64,000 nt of DNA. Origin: Lysobacter stagni. GTDB taxonomy: Bacteria; Pseudomonadota; Gammaproteobacteria; Xanthomonadales; Xanthomonadaceae. The DNA lies in contig NZ_JASGBI010000001.1 in the NCBI RefSeq assembly GCF_030053425.1, positions 3,046,001 through 3,110,000 of the forward strand. The letters are read 5' to 3'. Below, piece after piece: positions 21,060-33,365 of this stretch. Positions within the stretch are counted from its first letter, which is position 1. Each line of letters opens with the position of its first letter. The notes below the pieces were generated by a model. That model saw only the letters and a program-made list of their open reading frames with translations, searched no databases and was not told the origin of the DNA. A program made the position numbers and the translations under genes.

Positions 21060-23975
21060 TTACTTCACTTCGAACTCGCCCACCAGAACGCTGTCGGAGC
21101 GCCCCTCCAATCGCAGGGTGATGCGCTGGTCTTTCTGACGTGGCGTTCCGAAACCCGTGCTCAGCCACAGCGACAAGGTGGTGGCGCCGGTAACGACCTG
21201 CTGCCGATCGCCGAAATAATGGGCCTGCACCTTGTACTTGCCCGGCTTGGGATCGCGCAGCACGAACTCCTCGGGACCGTAGCCACCGGTGAAGTCCTCG
21301 GAGAGACGGCCGCCCTGGTACGTCGAACGGTTGCTGTAGTAGCACTTCTCACCGTTCGGATCGGTCACCCACAGGTCCATGTCGCTGTTGTCGCTGTCCC
21401 AGCTCAGCACAGTGCGCAGGCCGACGGGCAGGTTCTTGAGCAGGCGTGGATCGATGCGGCCGGTGTCGAGGGCCGGTTTCGCGTTGGCCACGATGGCGTT
21501 CAATTCGGCCAATGCGATCTGCGCGACACCACCGAAGCGGCCGTCCCACTGGCGACGCACCACCTCGTACAAGGCATCGATCGCCTGCTGCTGACGGCGA
21601 TCGGCCGCATAGGCCAGGCCGAGGTCGCGGAAGCTCTGCGGTTCCTCTTCGGAGATCAGCAGCACGCGCTCCAGCACCGGCACGGCCAGCGACGGCTGGT
21701 CGGCCTGCATCAGGCGATAGCCCAGCACGCGCAGCAGATGGCGGTTTTCCAGGTCCAGCTCGGCCAGGTTGGAAAGCACGCGCAGCGCGAGTTCGGGCTG
21801 CTTCTTCTGGAACAGGATGTCGGCCACGTCGAGGTAGAACGCGGGGCTGTCCGCGTACGAGTCGCGCTCGTCCAGATACTGGGCGTAGACCTGTTCCGGC
21901 GCGGCCTGACGCAGGCGGCGCGCGTAGGGAGAATCGGGCTCCCAGGGTTGCAACGCGATGGTGTTGGTCTGCGCTTCGGCACCGACGCGCGCCTCCTCGG
22001 CCGCGGCGGCAGCGGCTTCCATTCGCGCGCCCGTGACCTCGATGCGGTCCAGCGTGGCTTCATCCGCAGAAGCCCGCTGCGCCGCCTGCTCCTCGCTGCG
22101 GACGCGTTCCGCGTCAGCCATCATCGCCGCGGGTGCAGGGATGGGCGCTGCACCGCCCGTGGCCGGCCCCCTGTCCTGCTCCGGTTTCGGGGGATTGTTC
22201 TTCGGCCACTTCCGCGACCACCACTCGATCCGCTGCGTGTATTGCTCCGCAATCTCGTCCAGGTGCGTTTGCTGCGATACGCCTTCCTGCGCGCGTCGTT
22301 GCGCCTTGAGCGCATCGAACTGCGCGCGGTATTCCGCGGGCGGCACGATGTCGTGCTCCACATAGTCTTCGATGGCTTCCAGCACGATCAGCGATGTCTC
22401 CGGCGTGACGATGCCGAAGCGCTGGCCAATCCGCCCGATCGCGGTACGGTTTGCGGCGCGGTCGGACTGCAGGGCGCGGATCGAATACTCCGCCCACAGA
22501 TGCGCGGCGAGCGTTCCCTCCTCGCCCCGGCTCGCCACCGGCACGTCGATGCGCCGCGTGCGTCCGTTGTCGAACACCTGCAGCCCGATCGTCGCGGACG
22601 GCTCGGAGAGTCGGCCGGCGATGCGCAGCAGCCCGTCCTGCGGATAGCGCGAGGCCGACACCAGGTCCGTCGCGCCAAGGCCTTCCATCGCCACCAGGTG
22701 CGGGGCGTCCTGCAGCAGGTCGGCCGCGGCGCGCGCGGCGTCGGCCGCGCCCTTCCATGCGATGACGCGGCCCTCATGCGCCTCCACCAGCGCGGACAGC
22801 CGTGCGTCGTCCGATGCCGCGCCGACCGAGTTGAGTGCGTAGAGACGCTGGCCCGGCTTGAGCTCCGGGAAATGGCGTTGCCCGTAGTTGAACAGCCCGT
22901 CGCTCACCAGCAGGTACTCGCCGACGTCGGCCTGCGGCGTCCAGCCGCCGGGATCGGTGGCACCGTCGTACACGGTGGCCTGCAGCGAACGACGCAGGTC
23001 AGCCCACTGACCACCGTGAACCACGAAACGCTCGACCGGCTCGGCACGGTCGCGCAGGCGAATCAGGCGGACCTCCACGTCGGCCGCGGCCTGGAAGTAG
23101 CGCTCCAGCACGGCCAGTTCTCCGGCGTGGTCGCGTTTGCGACCCGATGCCGAGCTGTCCCACAACAAGCCGATCACCTTCGGCAATGCACGCGGGGCGG
23201 GAGTGCCCTGCAACGGCACCTCGGCGAAGAAGTAGTGCTCGCCTTCGAAGGCCTGCGTGTAGCTGCGCGCTTCGGTGGCGACCGCGAACTGCAGGGCGAG
23301 TTCGCTGTCCGCACGGAACTGGTTGCGTTGCAGCTGCCCCTCGAATCCGCCGCCCTTGCGGCGCAGCACGACCGGACCGAAGGTGCCATCGATGCGTGGC
23401 TCGCCGCCGGTGACGCGCAGGTCCACCGCTGCCAGGCCCGCGGCGAACTGGAGCGGCAAACGCAGGCGCCAGCCATCGGTTCCGCGCTGCATCGGTTCGC
23501 TGAAAACCAGCTGCACACGGCGCTCCCCCTGCGCCGGAACCGGATAGACGCGCAGGCGGAACTGATTGCCGGCGGTCTGTTCCAGCAGGGCCGGATCGAC
23601 GCGCTTGCGCTCGATCGCTTCGAAGGTCTCGCGGCCCTTGTCCTTCGGCACCGGCACCGCCGGGCGCATGACCCCGTCGATGTCCAGCGCGAAGCCGGTG
23701 ATCTGCTGGCCCGGCAGCAAGGGGAACTGCAGCTCGCCTTCGAGGCGCCGGTCGTTGGGGTTGTGGAACACCAGGTCCACACTGGTCCGCGCCATGCCAC
23801 CGTCGACGTGGACGGCGATCCGTGCGGAGCGAAGGCCGATGGGCTTCTCCGCGGTGGCGCCCATGGTGGACATCAACGGTGGCGCGACGCGCACGGGCGC
23901 GCGGGTCTGCGCCCCCGCCGCGAATGCCGCAAGCGCCAGCATGGCGCACATCCCCAATCTCATTGAGCGCATCAT
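21060..23975 (-). CDS. large exported VIT / von Willebrand A / DUF2135 protein
   Basis: 971 residues with an N-terminal signal peptide (LGMCAMLALAAFAAGAQ). A VIT domain (about 35-165: LRSARIAVHVDGGMARTSVDLVFHNPNDRRLEGELQFPLLPGQQITGFALDIDG) precedes a vWA domain (about 240-420) whose MIDAS begins with DSSAS. A Pro/Ala/Glu-rich linker leads to tetratricopeptide-like helices (about 700-850) and a C-terminal DUF2135 beta-domain (SWDSDNSDMDLWVTDPNGE). The linker contains DRIEVTGARM, a string otherwise typical of TonB-dependent receptor plugs in this family. The role is unknown; vWA proteins usually mediate metal-dependent protein contacts, here in the periplasm or outside. The start is one of two adjacent ATGs after GGAGGGGA. 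Confidence 0.85.
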   Translation of the reverse strand: MMRSMRLGMCAMLALAAFAAGAQTRAPVRVAPPLMSTMGATAEKPIGLRSARIAVHVDGGMARTSVDLVFHNPNDRRLEGELQFPLLPGQQITGFALDIDGVMRPAVPVPKDKGRETFEAIERKRVDPALLEQTAGNQFRLRVYPVPAQGERRVQLVFSEPMQRGTDGWRLRLPLQFAAGLAAVDLRVTGGEPRIDGTFGPVVLRRKGGGFEGQLQRNQFRADSELALQFAVATEARSYTQAFEGEHYFFAEVPLQGTPAPRALPKVIGLLWDSSASGRKRDHAGELAVLERYFQAAADVEVRLIRLRDRAEPVERFVVHGGQWADLRRSLQATVYDGATDPGGWTPQADVGEYLLVSDGLFNYGQRHFPELKPGQRLYALNSVGAASDDARLSALVEAHEGRVIAWKGAADAARAAADLLQDAPHLVAMEGLGATDLVSASRYPQDGLLRIAGRLSEPSATIGLQVFDNGRTRRIDVPVASRGEEGTLAAHLWAEYSIRALQSDRAANRTAIGRIGQRFGIVTPETSLIVLEAIEDYVEHDIVPPAEYRAQFDALKAQRRAQEGVSQQTHLDEIAEQYTQRIEWWSRKWPKNNPPKPEQDRGPATGGAAPIPAPAAMMADAERVRSEEQAAQRASADEATLDRIEVTGARMEAAAAAAEEARVGAEAQTNTIALQPWEPDSPYARRLRQAAPEQVYAQYLDERDSYADSPAFYLDVADILFQKKQPELALRVLSNLAELDLENRHLLRVLGYRLMQADQPSLAVPVLERVLLISEEEPQSFRDLGLAYAADRRQQQAIDALYEVVRRQWDGRFGGVAQIALAELNAIVANAKPALDTGRIDPRLLKNLPVGLRTVLSWDSDNSDMDLWVTDPNGEKCYYSNRSTYQGGRLSEDFTGGYGPEEFVLRDPKPGKYKVQAHYFGDRQQVVTGATTLSLWLSTGFGTPRQKDQRITLRLEGRSDSVLVGEFEVK

Positions 23976-24100
23976 TCCCCTCCCCCCGAAGACAAGTTCC
24001 TCCCTTTAACGGCCGAAGCCCGCCAAAGGGTTAGATCGATTGCACCATGGCAACACCCCGTGCCCGTGCGCCACATTGGCCACGCCCGCGCGGCTGGCGG

Positions 24101-25825
24101 TCAGCCTTCCGGATGCGCTTCGCGATGCACCACCACGAGCTGCACCGCGTCCCCGCCGCGGTAGTCGTCGGGCTCCAACCGGTAGGCGATGCGAACGCGC
24201 TGCGGTGGCGCCAGGCCGGTCCAGCCGCCGAACTCGATCGCATTGAGGCGCAGCCCGGCGACGCCCAGTTCCAGCTTGAGGTGGCGTTCCCCGACCACGC
24301 GCCAGCCCAGCACGTCGAACTCGCCATCGAACTGCGGCTCGGCGAAGCCCTGCCCCCACGGACCGCCGTCGCGCAGCGCCTCGGCGCTGGCACGGCAGAA
24401 CTCCGGCGCGTCCAGCTCGCCGTCGCTGAGCACGTCGGCCTGCAACAGTTCCGGCGTGAGCGCATCCGTCGCCACCTGCCGGAACGCTTCGGCGAACGCT
24501 GCGAAGTCGTCCGCCCGCAGCGAAAGTCCCGCCGCCATCGCGTGCCCGCCGAAGCGCTCGATCAACTGCGGATGGCGCGCATGCACGTCGGCCAGCGCAT
24601 CGCGGATGTGGAAACCGGGAATGGAGCGCGCGGACCCGCGCAGCGCGTCGCTGCCCGGCTCGGCCGGCGCGAAGGCGATGACCGGGCGGTGCAGCCGCTC
24701 CTTCATCTTCGACGCCACCAGGCCGACCACGCCGGGATGCCATTCGGCATCGAACAGGCACACGGCCACCGGCGCGTCGCCACCGGTGACGGCGACGCGC
24801 GCCAGTGCGCGCTCGGCGTCATCGGTCATCTGTTGCTGCACGGCGCGGCGCTCGCTGTTGATCTCGTTGAGCGTGGCGGCGATGTCGCGCGCACGGGCGA
24901 GGTCGTCGGTGAGCAGGCATTCGATGCCCAGCGCCATGTCTTCCAGTCGTCCCGCCGCGTTCAGACGCGGGCCGATGGCGTAGCCGATGTCGGTCGCGGT
25001 CAGACGTCCGGCATCGCGCTGCGCCACTTCGATCAGCGCACGCAGGCCCGCACAGCCGTGTCCGGCACGCAGGCGTCGCAGGCCCGCGCCGACGAGCGCG
25101 CGGTTGTTGGCATCCAGCGGCACGAGGTCGGCCACGGTACCCACCGCAACCAGGTCCAGCAGCACCGAAAGATCCGGGTCGCGCTCGCCGAACGTGCCCT
25201 GCGCGCGAAGGCGGCGGCGCAATGCCAGCAGCACGTAGAACATCACGCCCACGCCGGCCAGCACCTTGCTCGGGAATGCATCGCCGCGCAGGTTGGGGTC
25301 GACGATGGCATCGGCCGGCGGCAGGTGTTCGCCGGGCAGATGGTGATCGGTCACCAGCACCTGCCAGCCGCGCGCCTTCGCCGCGGCGATGCCGGCGTGG
25401 CAGGCGATACCGTGGTCGACGGTGACCAGCAGGTCCGGCTGCAATGCGGCCAGTTCCTCCACCAGCGCCGGCGACAGGCCGTAGCCGTGCACGATGCGGT
25501 TGGGCACCGCGTGCGACACGCGGCGCGCACCAAGCATTTGCAGCCCGCGCACGCCGACCGCGCAGGCCGTGGCGCCGTCGCAATCGAAGTCGCCGACGAC
25601 GACGATGTGGCGGTTGTTCGCGATGGCGTCGGCCAGCAGTGCGGTGGCCGAATCAAGACCGCCCAGGCTGTCGGGCGCCAGCAGGTGCGACAGCCGCGGC
25701 TGCGCGAGTTCGAGCGACGTCGCGCCGCGCGCGGCGTAGAGCCGGCGCAGCAGCGGCGGGATATGGTCGGGCCACTGGCCCGGATCGACGCAGTCGCGGC
25801 GTCGCAGGCGCGCCACCGGCTTCAT
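24101..25825 (-). CDS. recJ: single-stranded-DNA 5'-3' exonuclease RecJ
   Basis: 574 residues, the normal RecJ length. It degrades single-stranded DNA from 5' ends in RecF-pathway recombination, mismatch repair and base excision repair. DHH-family metal motifs are visible: HIVVVGDFDCDGATAC, TVDHGIACH, VTDHHLPG and VAVGTVADLVPL, plus the DHHA1 segment HPGVVGLVASKMKERLHRPVIAF and FGGHAMAAGLSL. ATG 25825 overlaps the rpfE stop in ATGA and has the expected MKP N-terminus, so the longer frame is not used. It is the last gene of greA-rpfE-recJ. Confidence 0.95.
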   Translation of the reverse strand: MKPVARLRRRDCVDPGQWPDHIPPLLRRLYAARGATSLELAQPRLSHLLAPDSLGGLDSATALLADAIANNRHIVVVGDFDCDGATACAVGVRGLQMLGARRVSHAVPNRIVHGYGLSPALVEELAALQPDLLVTVDHGIACHAGIAAAKARGWQVLVTDHHLPGEHLPPADAIVDPNLRGDAFPSKVLAGVGVMFYVLLALRRRLRAQGTFGERDPDLSVLLDLVAVGTVADLVPLDANNRALVGAGLRRLRAGHGCAGLRALIEVAQRDAGRLTATDIGYAIGPRLNAAGRLEDMALGIECLLTDDLARARDIAATLNEINSERRAVQQQMTDDAERALARVAVTGGDAPVAVCLFDAEWHPGVVGLVASKMKERLHRPVIAFAPAEPGSDALRGSARSIPGFHIRDALADVHARHPQLIERFGGHAMAAGLSLRADDFAAFAEAFRQVATDALTPELLQADVLSDGELDAPEFCRASAEALRDGGPWGQGFAEPQFDGEFDVLGWRVVGERHLKLELGVAGLRLNAIEFGGWTGLAPPQRVRIAYRLEPDDYRGGDAVQLVVVHREAHPEG

Positions 25826-26766
25826 CCGTTCGAGGCGGCGCGGACGAAGGAGACCAGCGGCCGTCGCCAGAAACGCCAACGCTGCGACCGGTTCACATCG
25901 AAACGCGCACCATCGGCGAAATCCAGGCGCAGCGACTTCACTTCACCGCGTGCCATTGCCGACAGCAGCGGCGCGAACCAGTCGCGCTCGAGCACGGCGA
26001 GATCGCGCGCGCCGCGCAGGTCGAACAGACGATCGCCCTGCCCCGCTTCGCCGCGCCACGCGCTGGGCAACGCCTGCACCGATGCGCCGGCAAGCGCACC
26101 CAGTGCGGTCAGCACTTCGTCGTCGCTGGCCAGGGACGCGTAGCGCGATTGCACGTGGTCGGGCAGCGTGCCGGCACCCCAGAACCACAGCGAGTTCACC
26201 GGTGCCAGGCCCGCGGCAGCGCGCTGGGCATTGAGCGGATGGTTGTGCAGCACGACCTGCGCTTCGCTCAACAAGGCGCGCCAGCGTCGCCCTTCAGGGC
26301 CCTGCGGCAGTTCGTCGAACATGTCCGCGCCGAGCGCCTGCTCCGGCGAGGTGAACGTGGGCAACTTCGCGCCCTGCGGCAGGCGCAGGTACCAACGCGA
26401 CGGAGATGGCGCGTCGATCGGAAAACCGGCGTCGCCGAACAGGGGTTTCAGCGGGCGCAGCAAGGCTTCGGCATCCGACGCGCCCAGGTTCAACGCCTGC
26501 CCGTAGGACAGCAGCCGCGCACCGTTGATGTCGGGTTGGACGTAGGCGGGATCGGCGCGCAACCACAGCGCGCCCGCCGCATCGCCGACATCGCGTTGCC
26601 GCGCCGCCGCCGCGACGGGCCAGCCGCGCGGCAGCACGTCCAGTACCTGGGTCGTGGGATCACCCTGCGCCTCGCTGCGATCCGCTCGCGCCAGCGCCTT
26701 GCCGGTGGGCGCGGAAAGACGCTGCCCGCCGAAGCGTTCGCGTGGCGGCAGCAGCAGGGTGATCAT
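25822..26766 (-). CDS. rpfE: RpfE-like protein (phosphoglycerate-mutase-related regulator)
   Basis: 314 residues, recognised mainly by position: in Xanthomonas rpfE lies beside recJ and greA. It is named as a regulator of pathogenicity factors, but its biochemistry is not established to my knowledge. Segments ITLLLPPRERFGG, RLLSYGQALNLGASDAEALLRPLKPLF, VVLHNHPLNAQRAAAGLAPVNSLWFWGAGTLP and the closing SLRLDFADGARFDVNRSQRWRFWRRP are typical of this group; the WFWGxG region recalls cofactor-independent phosphoglycerate mutase annotations, though no complete catalytic set is evident. The start overlaps the greA stop by one base (TGATG), and the stop overlaps recJ. Confidence 0.82.
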   Translation of the reverse strand: MITLLLPPRERFGGQRLSAPTGKALARADRSEAQGDPTTQVLDVLPRGWPVAAAARQRDVGDAAGALWLRADPAYVQPDINGARLLSYGQALNLGASDAEALLRPLKPLFGDAGFPIDAPSPSRWYLRLPQGAKLPTFTSPEQALGADMFDELPQGPEGRRWRALLSEAQVVLHNHPLNAQRAAAGLAPVNSLWFWGAGTLPDHVQSRYASLASDDEVLTALGALAGASVQALPSAWRGEAGQGDRLFDLRGARDLAVLERDWFAPLLSAMARGEVKSLRLDFADGARFDVNRSQRWRFWRRPLVSFVRAASNG

Positions 26767-27242
26767 CAGCCGGCGTAGCTGACGCCGACGATTTCGTACT
26801 CGCGGGTGCCGCCGGGGGCGTCGATGGTGATGGTGTCGCCCTCGTGCTTGCCGATCAGCGCACGCGCCACCGGCGAGGAGATGGCGATCAGGCCCTGCTT
26901 GATGTCGGCTTCCAGGTCGCCAACGATCTGGTAGCGCCGCTCTTCGTCGGTTTCGGTGTCGGCCAGTTCGACGGTCGCGCCGAACACGACGCGCGAACCG
27001 GCGTTGAGCGAGGACACGTCGATGACCTGCGCGTGCGACAGCTCGGCTTCGAGCTGCTTGATGCGACCTTCGATGAAGCCCTGCTGTTCGCGGGCCGCGT
27101 GGTACTCGGCGTTCTCCTTGAGGTCGCCGTGGGCGCGCGCTTCGGAGATCGCGTTGATGACCGCCGGGCGCTTGACCGACTTCAATTCTTCCAGCTCAGC
27201 GCGCAGACGCTGCGCGCCCTGAAGGGTAAGGGGTGCTCGCAT
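26766..27242 (-). CDS. greA: transcription elongation factor GreA
   Basis: 158 residues, exactly the GreA size. GreA enters the RNA polymerase secondary channel and stimulates cleavage of backtracked RNA. The N-terminal coiled coil holds [49 protein letters not shown], with the acidic tip residues in the GDLKENAEY motif; the C-terminal FKBP-like domain ends in [23 protein letters not shown]. It begins the greA-rpfE-recJ group and is conserved downstream of carB in xanthomonads, though a repeat-rich 264-nt gap separates it from carB. Confidence 0.96.
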   Translation of the reverse strand: MRAPLTLQGAQRLRAELEELKSVKRPAVINAISEARAHGDLKENAEYHAAREQQGFIEGRIKQLEAELSHAQVIDVSSLNAGSRVVFGATVELADTETDEERRYQIVGDLEADIKQGLIAISSPVARALIGKHEGDTITIDAPGGTREYEIVGVSYAG

Positions 27243-27350
27243 TGCTTGTTTCCTGTGCGCCGGGCACGCGACCCGGCTTTCCGTTATGCGGATTCTCTAT
27301 CAGATGGCGGCCCGGGTGAAGGTCAGCCATCCCACCACGGCCCCGAGCCG

Positions 27351-27450
27351 TCGTTCCCGCGAAGGCGGGAACCCAACGGTCCGCGCCATTCCGGCTTCCG
27401 TCGGGCGTGACGCTCTCAGGCTTGAATCCCCGCCTTCGCGGGGATGACGG
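27351..27450. repeat. composite two-hairpin extragenic repeat (carB-greA gap)
   Basis: CGTTCCCGC GAAG GCGGGAACC and AATCCCCGC CTTC GCGGGGAT, separated by about 55 nt. The 27243-27506 gap contains no gene. Confidence 0.75.
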
Positions 27451-27506
27451 CAAGGGCGCGATAGCGACGCGGGCAGCCCTTGGACGGGCCGCCCGCGCGA
27501 GGCGTC

Positions 27507-30758
<3,252 letters not shown>

Positions 30759-30766
30759 GGGGGTCC

Positions 30767-31213
30767 TCAGTAAAGTCGTTCCTGCCACGCGTCGGGCGCG
30801 AGCCAGGTGATCTGGTCGGGCGATCGGGCGTCGATCGCACCGTTCTTCACGGCAGCAAGCACCGCCTGCTGCATGGCGTTCCAGCTGTGGGCAGTCGCGC
30901 CGATGCGCGCGCCGAGCCGGTTGTTGTGCGCATCCATCGCACGGGCCGCATTGCCCTGCCCGTCGCGCTCCATCACGTTCGTCACCCAGTCCACGCAGCG
31001 CGGAGACAGCGTGTAGGCGACGATCGCGCTGGCGAGCGAGTGGCGGTACGCATCGGCCGGGCCGTTGCGACCGCCGGGCAGACCGGCGGCGAAGAACTGC
31101 GAGTACGTGGCTGCCATCACGAACGCCGGATAGGCGCCCAGCACCACCGCAAGAACGAACAACGTGCGCCAGTGGCGCTTCCTGCGGATCGGCCTGGCAG
31201 CCGCGACGCTCAC
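30767..31213 (-). CDS. small membrane-anchored protein encoded between carA and carB
   Basis: 148 residues, function unknown. GTG 31213 overlaps the carA stop (GTGA), implying coupled translation. The N-terminus is basic ([10 protein letters not shown]) then hydrophobic ([19 protein letters not shown]), an uncleaved anchor or signal peptide. The exported part contains [29 protein letters not shown] and [16 protein letters not shown], a His/Asn-rich pattern similar to domains of unknown function such as DUF6973; that match is from memory and needs a profile search. Its place inside the carAB operon is conserved in several relatives as I recall, but no link to carbamoyl phosphate is evident. 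Confidence 0.75.
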   Translation of the reverse strand: MSVAAARPIRRKRHWRTLFVLAVVLGAYPAFVMAATYSQFFAAGLPGGRNGPADAYRHSLASAIVAYTLSPRCVDWVTNVMERDGQGNAARAMDAHNNRLGARIGATAHSWNAMQQAVLAAVKNGAIDARSPDQITWLAPDAWQERLY

Positions 31214-32334
31214 TTGGCCTGCTGCATCGTCGCGACGAACCGGTCGAACAGCGGCGCCACGTCGTGCGGACCCGGACTTGCCTCCGGATGTCCCTGGAAG
31301 CTGAAGGCCGGCGCGTCGGTGAGCTCGATGCCCTGGTTGGTGCCGTCGAACAGCGAACGGTGGATCACGCGCACGTTGGCCGGCAGCGTCGACTCGTCGA
31401 CGGCGAAGCCGTGGTTCTGCGAGGTGATCATCACGCGGCCGGTGTCGATGTCCTGCACCGGGTGATTCGCGCCGTGGTGGCCGTGGCCCATCTTCAGCGT
31501 CTGCGCACCGGCGGCCAGCGCCAGCAGCTGGTGGCCCAGGCAGATGCCGAAGGTCGGGATCTTCGCGGCGATGAATTCCTTGATCGCGGCGATGGCGTAG
31601 TCGCACGGCGCCGGGTCGCCCGGGCCGTTGGACAGGAACACGCCGTCGGGCTTGAGCGCGAAGACCTCCGAGGCCGGCGTCTGCGCCGGCACGACGGTCA
31701 GCTTGCAGCCGCGCTCGGCCAGCATGCGCAGGATGTTGTGCTTGACGCCGTAGTCGTAGGCGACGACGTGGAACTTCGGCTCGGCCTTCACGAACTCGTT
31801 GCGGTCCAGGTCGAGCTGGCCGTCGCGCCATTCGTAGCGCTCACGCGTGGTGACTTCCTTCGCCAGGTCCATGCCCTTGAGGCCCGGGAACTTGCGCGCG
31901 GCTTCCAGTGCCTTGTCGACGTCGATATCACCGGCCATCAGCGCGCCGTTCTGCGCGCCCTTTTCGCGCAGGATGCGCGTGAGCTTGCGCGTGTCGATGT
32001 CGGCGATGGCGACGATGCCGCGCGCCTTCAGCCATTCCGGCAGCGACACCTGGCTGCGCCAGTTGCTCGGGCGGCGCGGCACGTTGCGCACGATCAGGCC
32101 TGCGGCCCAAGCCTGTGCGGCCTCGTCGTCCTGGTCGGTGCAACCGGTGTTGCCGATGTGCGGATACGTCAGCGTCACCAGCTGGCGCGCGTACGACGGG
32201 TCCGTGAGGATTTCCTGGTAGCCGGTGATGGCCGTGTTGAATACGACTTCGCCGACCGAAAGGCCGGGCGCGCCGACGGAAACGCCCTCGAAGATGGTGC
32301 CGTCTTCGAGCGCGAGGATTGCGGGTTGGGTCAC
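31210..32334 (-). CDS. carA: carbamoyl-phosphate synthase small subunit
   Basis: 374 residues, standard. It is the glutamine amidotransferase subunit that hydrolyses glutamine and channels ammonia to CarB. The class I amidotransferase domain shows [14 protein letters not shown], the nucleophile Cys in [15 protein letters not shown] and the catalytic His/Glu in [14 protein letters not shown]; the N-terminal domain begins [19 protein letters not shown]. The start is a GTG at 32334 preceded by AAGGCGATCCCC. The 195-nt gap to dapB holds nested inverted repeats and a TAGAAT hexamer but no certain promoter. Confidence 0.97.
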   Translation of the reverse strand: MTQPAILALEDGTIFEGVSVGAPGLSVGEVVFNTAITGYQEILTDPSYARQLVTLTYPHIGNTGCTDQDDEAAQAWAAGLIVRNVPRRPSNWRSQVSLPEWLKARGIVAIADIDTRKLTRILREKGAQNGALMAGDIDVDKALEAARKFPGLKGMDLAKEVTTRERYEWRDGQLDLDRNEFVKAEPKFHVVAYDYGVKHNILRMLAERGCKLTVVPAQTPASEVFALKPDGVFLSNGPGDPAPCDYAIAAIKEFIAAKIPTFGICLGHQLLALAAGAQTLKMGHGHHGANHPVQDIDTGRVMITSQNHGFAVDESTLPANVRVIHRSLFDGTNQGIELTDAPAFSFQGHPEASPGPHDVAPLFDRFVATMQQAK

Positions 32335-32466
32335 GGGGATCGCCTTGGCTGCCGGGGGGTGCTGACCCTTCCCGTCGCGCGAACACCGGCAAAACCGGGT
32401 TGCAGCAAAACGCGGACGCGGTGCGGGACCGGTCCGGCGGAAGGGGTTCAGGCGAGCCGGAATTCT

Positions 32467-32526
32467 AGCGGCCCGACGCCGGTAACGCCAGCGTCATCTG
32501 CGCTGGCCAGGCACATCGGGCCGTCT
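32467..32526 (-). terminator. nested hairpins after dapB
   Basis: Immediately after the dapB stop the minus strand reads CGGCCCGA ... GCCAGCG CAGATGA CGCTGGC ... TCGGGCCG, an inner 7-bp hairpin inside an outer 8-bp one. No T-run follows; it could be a weak terminator or a carA leader structure. A TAGAAT hexamer resembling a -10 box follows. Confidence 0.4.
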
Positions 32527-32529
32527 TGT

Positions 32530-33252
32530 TCAGGACAGCAGGTCGCGCAGGCGATAGCGCCCCGGAGCGCGCCCGGGCAGCCGCGAGGCCGCGTGGAGCG
32601 CGCCGCGGGCAAAGATGTCGCGATTGGTCGCGCGATGAACCAGCTCGATCCGTTCGCCCTGCGTGGCGAACTGCACCAGGTGCTCGCCGACGATGTCGCC
32701 GGCCCGCAGCGAGGCATAGCGCGGCGACGCCCCGCCGTGTTCCGCGCATGCGCCCAGCGCGAGCGCCGTTCCGGACGGTGCGTCCTTCTTGTGCACGTGG
32801 TGTGATTCGACGATGTCGCAATCCCAGCCCGGCAACGCCGCGGCGGCACGCTCCACCAGCTCGCCCAGGATCGCCACGCCGAGGCTGAAATTGGCCGCCC
32901 ACAGCAGCGGAATCTTCTGTGCGGCGGCGTCCAGCGCCTCGCGCTGCTCCGGCTCCAGCCCGGTCGTGCCCGACACCAGCGCGGCGCCGCGTTGCTCGCA
33001 CAGCGCAAGCACGGGATCGAAACCCTCCGGCAGGCTGAAGTCGATGGCCACGTCGAATTCCGGCGCACCCGGCAATTCCGACGCCGCGAAATGCGGCACG
33101 CCGTCCACGACGCGCTGCGCCGGCTGCGAGCGCTGCACCGCCGCGACCACGACCACGTCGTCGCGTTCGGCGGCCAGGCGCAGCAGGGCCTGGCCCATGC
33201 GACCGGAAGCGCCGTGGATGAGGATGCGGACGGGTGCGGGATCGGAAGTCAT
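32530..33252 (-). CDS. dapB: 4-hydroxy-tetrahydrodipicolinate reductase
   Basis: 240 residues, slightly short versus E. coli (273) but usual for xanthomonads. It reduces the DapA product with NAD(P)H in the diaminopimelate/lysine pathway. The Rossmann motif ILIHGASGRMGQALL is at the N-terminus; the signature VESHHVHKKDAPSGTALALG carries the catalytic His and Lys; LVSGTTGL and WAANFSLGVAIL are also typical. ATG 33252 is the first that gives this N-terminus; the Shine-Dalgarno is weak. The frame continues upstream through dnaJ sequence in another frame, which is not coding. It lies between dnaJ and carA. Confidence 0.95.
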   Translation of the reverse strand: MTSDPAPVRILIHGASGRMGQALLRLAAERDDVVVVAAVQRSQPAQRVVDGVPHFAASELPGAPEFDVAIDFSLPEGFDPVLALCEQRGAALVSGTTGLEPEQREALDAAAQKIPLLWAANFSLGVAILGELVERAAAALPGWDCDIVESHHVHKKDAPSGTALALGACAEHGGASPRYASLRAGDIVGEHLVQFATQGERIELVHRATNRDIFARGALHAASRLPGRAPGRYRLRDLLS

Positions 33253-33310
33253 GCGCGACAGGCTAGCGACGCCGATGCAGCGCCACAAGCCGCTTCGCGC
33301 AGACGCCATG

Positions 33311-33337
33311 AAAAAGGCCGGCGTTTGCGCCGGCCTT
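33311..33337 (-). terminator. intrinsic terminator of dnaJ
   Basis: AAGGCCGGCG - CAAA - CGCCGGCCTT followed by TTT on the minus strand. It lies 29 nt after the dnaJ stop and separates the heat-shock operon from dapB. Confidence 0.92.
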
Positions 33338-33365
33338 CTCTCATCCATCGATCCCGACGTCGGCG

